Assembly (NCBI GenBank): GCA_003456175.1
Contig: DMPB01000177.1
Coordinates: 2,205 to 32,157 of the forward strand
Direction of reading: 5' to 3'
From: Chitinophagaceae bacterium
GTDB lineage: Bacteria; Bacteroidota; Bacteroidia; Chitinophagales; Chitinophagaceae
DNA: 29,953 bases
Shown here: positions 17,435 to 23,594 of the stretch, one piece after another
Layout of the letters: each line of letters begins with the position of its first letter
How positions within the stretch are numbered: position 1 is the stretch's first letter
Program-made: the position numbers and the translations under genes
Notes under the pieces: generated by a model
Database searches by the model: none
What the model was told of the DNA's origin: nothing
What the model saw: only the letters and a program-made list of their open reading frames with translations

Positions 17435-18618
17435 CTAATAAGTCGCTTAATAGGTTTAAAGGTTTTTAATATACGGACCACTCTTTGTTCCATCATTACT
17501 TCATCACCAAATTCTTTGTGATCTCTATTAGGCTGCGACAGCATCTGCTCAAATTCTGTAGCGGTAAACCCTAATTTTTTTGCTATATACTCTTTATCCA
17601 TTTCGATAATATCGAGATCGTAAGGAGGGTTAGAAATCTCAGAAAGAGCTTCTTCTTTTGTAATCTGACTTGAAAATATCAGAGTTGACAAATGTGCCTT
17701 TCGTTTATCGATATTAAATTTTCGTGGTAATATGTAGCCTTGGTAAAACCGGGTGAATATATTTTCACAGTGCTTTCCTCCATAATCAACCCATCCTAGC
17801 TCTTTACTTAAGAATTCTTTTACCTGCTTTTTGTTATAATCAACATAATTGAGAGGCGCAACATCTTTTAAACCATTGATATGTGTATAATACAACCTTT
17901 GCCACATACCCAATTTTGGGATTGTGTTTAATGGCTTTTCGCCAAATTGCTTATGAATGGCTTTGAGATTACGCAAGTCAAACTTTCGATTATAATTCCA
18001 AGATGGCGGGAGAATTGCTTCTGTGACTATGTTATACCCTTTTAACAGGTATTTAATATTATGTTGTTTAGCCACTTTTGCTAATGCAGCAAAAATAAGA
18101 TGATCAGCTGGCACATCGAGGTCTAAAACAGAAGCCTTAATGTATGATCGCAAAAGATCTCTAAACTCTTCCCAATTCATTACATAAGTATAGAGATCAA
18201 AGTCAAGTTTCTTTACCACCCTTTCAATATTTTGTACTGCTGTTTCTAGATTCCATCCATAATCAAAATGAACAACCAAAGGATTTAATCCAAGGTTCTT
18301 AGCTAAATAAGCCATATAAGTACTGTCGGCACCCCCACTCAATCCAAGCAAGCAATCATATTTATTTCCTTTCGACGCAGCTTTTATCTGCGCAACCATT
18401 CCCTGCAATTTTTCTTGACCAGCCTCCCCATGGATAACACCTTTTGCCAATTCTTGGTATTGATAATAATAATTAGAAATACCTTTTGCATCAAAAGTAA
18501 TATCAGGATCGGCGATTGTATCCATTACACTGATGGAACATTGCTGATACGGTCTTTCACCATTTACCTTAAAATCTATTTTTAATGCTTCCTCGTTATA
18601 AAATGATTTGTATGTCAT
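17431..18618 (-). CDS. wbpG: N-acetyl sugar amidotransferase (WbpG family)
   Basis: 395-residue PP-loop ATP pyrophosphatase that adenylates the acetamido group of a sugar so that ammonia can turn it into an acetamidino group. The PP-loop is LSGGADST at 93-100, followed by YMAYLAKNLGL and VVHFDYGWN. The conserved YGGKHCENIFTRFYQGYILPRKF and KRKAHLS segments are near 275-310. The ammonia would come from the adjacent HisH2 through HisF2. The order hisH2-hisF2-wbpG with four-base overlaps supports one complex. The N-terminal zinc ribbon, normally two Cys pairs in a CxxC...CxxC layout, keeps only Cys27; the other positions are Ser30, Ser48 and Tyr51, although the surrounding VMDT, DPDITFD and KG remain. 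All other parts look intact, so the enzyme may be active without zinc. Confidence 0.92.
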   Translation of the reverse strand: MTYKSFYNEEALKIDFKVNGERPYQQCSISVMDTIADPDITFDAKGISNYYYQYQELAKGVIHGEAGQEKLQGMVAQIKAASKGNKYDCLLGLSGGADSTYMAYLAKNLGLNPLVVHFDYGWNLETAVQNIERVVKKLDFDLYTYVMNWEEFRDLLRSYIKASVLDLDVPADHLIFAALAKVAKQHNIKYLLKGYNIVTEAILPPSWNYNRKFDLRNLKAIHKQFGEKPLNTIPKLGMWQRLYYTHINGLKDVAPLNYVDYNKKQVKEFLSKELGWVDYGGKHCENIFTRFYQGYILPRKFNIDKRKAHLSTLIFSSQITKEEALSEISNPPYDLDIIEMDKEYIAKKLGFTATEFEQMLSQPNRDHKEFGDEVMMEQRVVRILKTFKPIKRLIR

Positions 18619-19382
18619 ACCCTATTTAATAAATGCGTTTCTAGTTCTTTAAACACTGGATAACTAATCAATACTGCTTGATGTGGTCGTTGAAACACGA
18701 ACATACTACCTGCTGCTACGGCAGATGCCCCCGCATTAATTGCTTTTGAAAAATCAGTGACATCGGCAGCTCCACCACAGGCAATAACAGGTACATCAAT
18801 TGCATGTGAAATCTGCTTTACCAATGGGATATCGTATCCTTTATATGTTCCTTCTCTATCAATAAAATGTAACAATAATTCCCCTGCCCCTGCTGCTACC
18901 ATTTGTTGGGCATAGCCCAAAACATCACTCGATACTTTTTTACTACCATTATTAACATACACACCATACCTACCCAGCCAGTCTTTCTTCACATCAACAG
19001 ATACAATAATACTTTGACTACCAAATTGTGCAGCAGCGTTTGTCAACAAACTTGGATGAACAGACGCCGCAGTTCCTATAATCACTTTTTCTACCCCATT
19101 GTATAAGAGCAACTTAATTTGTTCTAGGGTTGTAATACCGCCACCATAAGCAACCGGCATAAATGCCTCACTTAGAATATCAATAATATCATAAAATTTT
19201 GGTGGTCTATTCTCTCGGGTGGCATCTATATCAAGCAGTACCAACTCATCAACTTCTTTTTCATTAAAAATCTTTACGGCATTGATAGGGTCGCCTACAT
19301 ACTTATAGCTTTTGAATTGTACAGATTTTACCAATCCTCCTTTGTGCAATAATAATGTTGGTATTACTCTATACCGCATCAA
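18615..19382 (-). CDS. hisF2: HisF-like (beta-alpha)8 barrel subunit for sugar amidination (HisF2)
   Basis: 255 residues, aligned along the whole HisF fold: RVIPTLLLHKGGLVKS, DELVLLDIDAT, PVAYGGGI, VIIGTAA, VSVDVKKD, GAGELLLHFIDREGT, VIACGGA and AVAAGSMF. True HisF needs Asp11 and Asp130. Here Asp130 is present (VSVD), but position 11 is Leu (the usual CLDV is TLLL), so it is unlikely to be the histidine cyclase. This fits the HisF2 role in wbp-type loci, where the barrel passes ammonia from HisH2 to WbpG. It overlaps hisH2 and wbpG by four bases on each side. The protein ends right after the eighth barrel unit, without the longer tail of histidine-pathway HisF. A generic histidine-pathway annotation would mislead. 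Confidence 0.93.
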   Translation of the reverse strand: MMRYRVIPTLLLHKGGLVKSVQFKSYKYVGDPINAVKIFNEKEVDELVLLDIDATRENRPPKFYDIIDILSEAFMPVAYGGGITTLEQIKLLLYNGVEKVIIGTAASVHPSLLTNAAAQFGSQSIIVSVDVKKDWLGRYGVYVNNGSKKVSSDVLGYAQQMVAAGAGELLLHFIDREGTYKGYDIPLVKQISHAIDVPVIACGGAADVTDFSKAINAGASAVAAGSMFVFQRPHQAVLISYPVFKELETHLLNRV

Positions 19383-19996
19383 TAATTGTTTATGAAATTA
19401 TGAAGTAGCTTCATGCCAAATTTGTGACTTTTTTCGGGATGGAATTGAACGCCTAAAATATTACCATGCTCAATACCTGCCGCAAAGTCATAGCCATAAT
19501 GGGCTTTAACCAAGCAATCAGCAGCTTGTTCTAATTGTAAATGATAAGAGTGTACAAAATAAAATCGAGGGTCAGCAGGCATACCCTCAAACAATTTCGA
19601 GTGTTGGTAATCGGCAACAGTAGCCCAACCCATATGTGGTACTTTTTGCTTGGGTAGTAATTGACTTCTATCAAATGCAACTGTTCTTCCCTTAATCCAC
19701 CCCAAACCTTTTTCTACACCTTCCTCACTACCTTCCGTAAATAATTGTACCCCCAAGCAGATACCTAAGATGGGAGTATGTTGTTGTAGCACTTTTTGAG
19801 TCAGCAACGGTACTAAACCAGAAGCATGCAACTGATGCATGCCATAATCAAAATGACCCACACCCGGTAAAATCAGCTTACTGGCATTTTCAATGGCTTG
19901 TATATCAGATGTAATAGTTGAGTTTATACCAATACGCTTAAGCATATTTTGTATAGACCCCACATTGCCTGCCTTATAATCAATAATTACAACCAT
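19379..19996 (-). CDS. hisH2: HisH-like class I glutamine amidotransferase (HisH2)
   Basis: 205 residues, the normal length for HisH. It hydrolyses glutamine to release ammonia for its partner HisF2. The nucleophile elbow is LGICLGVQLF with Cys80, and the His-Glu pair is in VQFHPEKSH (His186 and Glu188). The oxyanion-side PGVGHFDYGM near 44-53 is also present. The catalytic triad is therefore complete. The start ATG shares its first base with the stop of the acyltransferase gene (TAATG), and the end overlaps hisF2 by four bases. No HisA, HisB or other histidine gene is nearby, and the WbpG partner is, so a role in acetamidino-sugar synthesis is preferred over histidine synthesis. Confidence 0.94.
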   Translation of the reverse strand: MVVIIDYKAGNVGSIQNMLKRIGINSTITSDIQAIENASKLILPGVGHFDYGMHQLHASGLVPLLTQKVLQQHTPILGICLGVQLFTEGSEEGVEKGLGWIKGRTVAFDRSQLLPKQKVPHMGWATVADYQHSKLFEGMPADPRFYFVHSYHLQLEQAADCLVKAHYGYDFAAGIEHGNILGVQFHPEKSHKFGMKLLHNFINNY

Positions 19997-20646
19997 TAAA
20001 CTTCTAAATATTTTTTTCTATACGCATCAAATTGAATATGTGGTATATAGCCATTATATTCAAAAGATGAACGGTGAAAGATGCACCGCTCTTTTTCTAA
20101 AGTTTTGATTTTTTTTGCTGGATTTCCTCCAATAATACAATAACCCTCCTCAAAAGATTTTGTAACAACAGCACCAGCTGCTACAATCGTATAATCTCCT
20201 AGTACAACACCTGGCAAAATAATACATCCCATTCCCAACCAGCAATATTTTCCAATATAAACATCCTTAATAATATGCTTTGAATTATCATACAAATCAT
20301 GATTGGCAGAAATGATACCCACATTTGGCGCTATTTGTGTGTAGTCACCAATATAGATTTTACCTATCGCCTGTATATAATTACCCGGGCTGTAACCAGG
20401 ACAAGTTTCAATTCCACAGTATATATTTTTAGGGTTTGATACAGTGCTAGTGGGATGAATGGGCCAATATGCAGCTGTATTTTTCCCTTCTACAAATTGA
20501 TGATACCAAATATCAAAAGTGATAGGCGTTTGCGTATTCGCTGTTTCATTGAAAAACCTAAAATGGCTAATCTTTGGTAATACTCTTTTTAAAATAAAAT
20601 TAGGTGCCACAAGAAAAAAATACCTAAGCCATCTGCTAAGTTTCAT
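19996..20646 (-). CDS. Left-handed beta-helix (hexapeptide) O-acetyltransferase
   Basis: About 216 residues from an ATG at 20646 (KLSRWLRYFFLVAPN). The frame is open back to an ATG at 20718, but those 24 residues lie inside the flippase gene and look like its out-of-frame shadow, so I take the shorter form with an 11-base overlap. The hexapeptide repeats run from about YCGIETCPGYSPGNYIQ to VVLGDYTIVAAGAVVTKSF. The catalytic His-containing loop is SANHDLYD, and the usual GGNPAKKIK follows. This resembles WcaF, NodL and CatB-type acetyltransferases that acetylate sugar hydroxyls with acetyl-CoA. The acceptor is unknown. It is distinct from the WbpD-like enzyme, which acts on an amino sugar. Position inside the wbp module suggests action on the same repeat. 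Confidence 0.87.
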   Translation of the reverse strand: MKLSRWLRYFFLVAPNFILKRVLPKISHFRFFNETANTQTPITFDIWYHQFVEGKNTAAYWPIHPTSTVSNPKNIYCGIETCPGYSPGNYIQAIGKIYIGDYTQIAPNVGIISANHDLYDNSKHIIKDVYIGKYCWLGMGCIILPGVVLGDYTIVAAGAVVTKSFEEGYCIIGGNPAKKIKTLEKERCIFHRSSFEYNGYIPHIQFDAYRKKYLEV

Positions 20647-21916
20647 TCTTAACACAAAATTTGAATGAAAAAATAAAATAGATGAAGTAAATGACTGAAT
20701 ATGAAATAGAAAAAACAACTAAACTGACTGTAATGCTTTCGAATAAATGTAACCCCACGAAAAGTGAGCCAAAGCCTACCAAAATAAACAATAAGTGTAG
20801 CCAAAAATCTATTTTTTGTTTATTTGCGATATAAAAGACATAGGTCAAGGGGCTAACAATAAATCTAAAAAAGAACATCAAACTCAACAATTGAGAATAA
20901 AAGCCTGCAACTCTCCATTTTTCACCAAAAGCAAAAGCAAACAAATCACCACCCCAAATTACTAATACTAAAAATGGCAAAATGGCAGATAACAGTAAAG
21001 CTTTAAATGTTTTTAAAAAAATTGGGCGACAGGTGCCTCTAGTATGGTAATCTTCAGCTGCTCTTTGCTTAAATACTTCGCCTATAGCATTTGAAATCAA
21101 GGAAGAAGGCAAACCCAACATCCTGTTACTCATATTGTAATGTCCAATAGCTGCTTGTGGTTGAGTAGCAAATGAACCAATAACAAGAATAGGAATCTGA
21201 TTGCTTAAAAAATTAATAAAATCTGCAGGCAAAGTATAGGTCGGGAAATTAATAAATTTTTTTCCAACAGTAGCCGTAGCCGATCTAAGCAGGTTTTGAA
21301 GGCTAGGGAGTTTTACTTTTTGTTGCATTCGCCACAACAGCAACAAGCTATTTACCAATTGTCCACAGAGGTAACTGATGAATAAACCAATCACACTTTC
21401 AAAATACAATCCTATACTGATGGCTACTGTTGCATTAATGATAACACCGATTATTCTATTAACAGATAATTCTTTGAATAATTTGTATCTATTAGCCATA
21501 GATCCAAAAATGGTTGACAAACCACCCAAAAAAACAAACAATGGTATGATGTAAATAAATGCTTTGGCGTTTTCTATGTGAAAGGCATTTCCAATAAAGG
21601 AGGCTAGCAATACCACTAAGATGAGGCTACCTAAAGTAACCCAAAGCATAATTTTTAAACACAGTGCCAAAACCCCCAAAGCTTCTTCTTCTGTTTCGGC
21701 AGTAATGATAGCGTTAGCATAACCACCGGTAACCAATACACTTAAAATTCCGGTTATGCTTAAAATTATACCCAACAAGCCATAATCAGACGGGTCATAT
21801 ATTCTGGTAAGCACAGGTGCTGTTAGTAAAGGAAAAAATTGTACAATAGAATTAGCAGTGAAAACACTGATAATGTTTTTAGTAAAAGCCGATGGATTTT
21901 GCAGGTGTCTCTTCAA
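20636..21916 (-). CDS. wzx: Wzx-type polysaccharide flippase (MOP superfamily)
   Basis: 426 residues with about twelve predicted membrane spans. The opening KNIISVFTANSIVQFFPLLTAPVLTRIYDPSDYGLLGI is typical of RfbX/Wzx-like O-unit translocases, with the LTRIYDPSDYG signature directly after the first span. A further marker is GEVFKQRAAEDYHTRG near 280-295, found in many members. It would flip the lipid-linked repeat across the inner membrane for the Wzy-like polymerase. The gene starts 26 bases after the wbpB stop and overlaps the acyltransferase by 11 bases. The membrane topology is complete and I see no frameshift. Family assignment is firm; substrate specificity is not predictable. Confidence 0.93.
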   Translation of the reverse strand: MKRHLQNPSAFTKNIISVFTANSIVQFFPLLTAPVLTRIYDPSDYGLLGIILSITGILSVLVTGGYANAIITAETEEEALGVLALCLKIMLWVTLGSLILVVLLASFIGNAFHIENAKAFIYIIPLFVFLGGLSTIFGSMANRYKLFKELSVNRIIGVIINATVAISIGLYFESVIGLFISYLCGQLVNSLLLLWRMQQKVKLPSLQNLLRSATATVGKKFINFPTYTLPADFINFLSNQIPILVIGSFATQPQAAIGHYNMSNRMLGLPSSLISNAIGEVFKQRAAEDYHTRGTCRPIFLKTFKALLLSAILPFLVLVIWGGDLFAFAFGEKWRVAGFYSQLLSLMFFFRFIVSPLTYVFYIANKQKIDFWLHLLFILVGFGSLFVGLHLFESITVSLVVFSISYSVIYFIYFIFSFKFCVKNET

Positions 21917-21942
21917 GGTATACCCTATCTTATGTTACACTA

Positions 21943-22839
21943 TTATTTGGCCATCCTGATTTCATGCACAATTTCAATCGCAGTTTTAGCAGTCGTTAAT
22001 GCAAAGCCATTACCGGCCAATATTTGACGATAGCTATCGGTATGCAGTTCTGTAAAACCATCACTAAATTCAAACGACTCTCCATTGATAGTCATTTTTC
22101 TGAATGTTCTTTTACCGGCTTTTTTTTCAGCTTCTGGTAAGTGATTGGCATTAATACTAAGGAACCATTTAACCCTGGCTTGCTTAAATTCTAAATATCC
22201 CGATGCCACATCTGCTGCATGTTGATTTACTTTATTTGTTTCTATATCCCCAAATATCCAGGCCAGCATATCAAAAAAATGTACCCCTATGTTGGTTGCT
22301 ATACCACCAGACTTCGACATATCTCCCTTCCAACTATTAAAATACCAATTACCTCTGCTGGTAATATAGGTTAGTTCAACATCATACTTGGTATCTGTTG
22401 GGCCATTGAGTACCCTTTCTCTTAAGCCCTGAATTGCCGGATGCAAGCGCAATTGAAAAATATTATATACTTTTTTGCCACTTTCTTTTTCAATTTCTGC
22501 CAATGCGTCTACATTCCATGGATTTAGTACTAATGGCTTTTCACAAATGACATCACAATTACTGCGAAGCCCGAATCTAATGTGAGCATCATGCAAATAA
22601 TTAGGAGAGCAGATAGAAATAAAATCTATTGGATGGCCAATTCTTCTCAGTTTATCTACATGCCGATCAAATCGCTCAAATTCAGTAAAAAAATCTGCCT
22701 CCGGAAAAAAACTGTCAATGATACCTACACTGTCGAACTTGTCAACTGCAGCTACAAGTTCATTACCAGTGTCTTTTATAGCTCGCATATGCCGGGGAGC
22801 AATAAAACCAGCCGCCCCAATTAAACCGAATCTTTTCAT
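21943..22839 (-). CDS. wbpB: Gfo/Idh/MocA oxidoreductase, WbpB/WlbA-like UDP-GlcNAcA 3-dehydrogenase
   Basis: 298 residues. The NAD-binding Rossmann loop is GLIGAAGFIAPRHMRAI (residues 5-21), with the WlbA/WbpB-type FIAPRH signature. ISICSPNYLH near 74-83 and the catalytic CEKP with Lys101 follow. FQLRLHPAI and VHFFDML complete the C-terminal domain. The reaction is oxidation of the C3 hydroxyl of UDP-GlcNAc uronic acid to a 3-keto sugar, which a PLP aminotransferase (WbpE) then aminates. That aminotransferase gene is not next door, as it usually is, and is not seen in the window. The gene starts 144 bases after the wbpD stop; that spacer contains nothing I can identify. Specific function is inferred from the motif and from the wbpD, wbpI and wbpG neighbours. 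Confidence 0.9.
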   Translation of the reverse strand: MKRFGLIGAAGFIAPRHMRAIKDTGNELVAAVDKFDSVGIIDSFFPEADFFTEFERFDRHVDKLRRIGHPIDFISICSPNYLHDAHIRFGLRSNCDVICEKPLVLNPWNVDALAEIEKESGKKVYNIFQLRLHPAIQGLRERVLNGPTDTKYDVELTYITSRGNWYFNSWKGDMSKSGGIATNIGVHFFDMLAWIFGDIETNKVNQHAADVASGYLEFKQARVKWFLSINANHLPEAEKKAGKRTFRKMTINGESFEFSDGFTELHTDSYRQILAGNGFALTTAKTAIEIVHEIRMAK

Positions 22840-22982
22840 AAAGTCGTATTAAGTCAAAACCAATCAAAAAACTAGCAGGTTGTAGAAAGTGTGTTAAATC
22901 AAAAATCAATTTATCATTTAAGTAATTGAATGATGTTTTTAACTTAATTAAAGCAGATCAAGGCCTAATATCCACCATTCCG

Positions 22983-23573
22983 TTATTCACACTTAACAAC
23001 AGTATCTCCAATCAATTGGTATTTCACTTTCGTCTCTGGGCAAATCGCCTCGCCATCGTTATTAAAATGCAATCGATGCCCATATTCGCTAATCCATCCA
23101 ATCTGTTTGCCTGGATTGCCAACCACTAATGCAAAGGCTTTCACAGGTTTTGTTATAACAGCACCAGCGCCAATTAAAGCATACTCCCCAATTTCATTTC
23201 CACATACAATTGTTGCATTTGCCCCAATAGAAGCACCCTTTCTAACAATAGTTTGCTTATACTCATTCTTTCTAACTACCGCACTTCGTGGGTTGATTAC
23301 GTTCGTAAAAACAATAGACGGGCCCAGAAAAACATCATCTTCACAAATAACACCTGTGTATATACTTACGTTGTTTTGAACTTTTACATTATTACCCAAA
23401 ATAACCCCGGGAGATACAACAACGTTTTGTCCTAAGTTACAATTATTTCCAATAATACAGCCACTCATTAAATGAGAAAAATGCCATACCCTGGTATTAA
23501 ATCCTATTTGAACGTTTTCATCAATATATGCAGATTCGTGTATAAATATATTGTTCATTTGGATTTTTTTCAA
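22983..23573 (-). CDS. wbpD: WbpD/WlbB-like UDP-GlcNAc3NA N-acetyltransferase
   Basis: 196-residue left-handed beta-helix enzyme, the usual length for this family. The repeats run from VQIGFNTRVWHFSHLMSG through GCIIGNNCNLGQNVVVSPGV and NNVSIYTGVI to IGANATIVCGNEIG and ALIGAGAVITKPV. The WHFSHL and FTNVINPRSAV segments and VGNPGKQIGWISEYGHRL are hallmarks of WbpD and WlbB. It acetylates the 3-amino group formed by WbpB plus WbpE, giving UDP-2,3-diacetamido-glucuronic acid, the substrate of WbpI. The start ATG at 23573 is followed six codons later by another (MNNIF); either is possible. It lies 21 bases after the AsnB-GT4 fusion. Confidence 0.93.
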   Translation of the reverse strand: MKKIQMNNIFIHESAYIDENVQIGFNTRVWHFSHLMSGCIIGNNCNLGQNVVVSPGVILGNNVKVQNNVSIYTGVICEDDVFLGPSIVFTNVINPRSAVVRKNEYKQTIVRKGASIGANATIVCGNEIGEYALIGAGAVITKPVKAFALVVGNPGKQIGWISEYGHRLHFNNDGEAICPETKVKYQLIGDTVVKCE

Positions 23574-23594
23574 TGATAAATAAGTACCATAATA

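Noticed and set aside
18615..19996. Histidine biosynthesis genes hisH and hisF
   Set aside because: HisF lacks Asp11, no other his genes are present, and wbpG is directly coupled, so the acetamidino-sugar role is preferred.
20647..20718. Longer N-terminus for the hexapeptide acetyltransferase
   Set aside because: The additional 24 residues are out-of-frame translation of the flippase C-terminus; the ATG at 20646 gives a natural start and small overlap.
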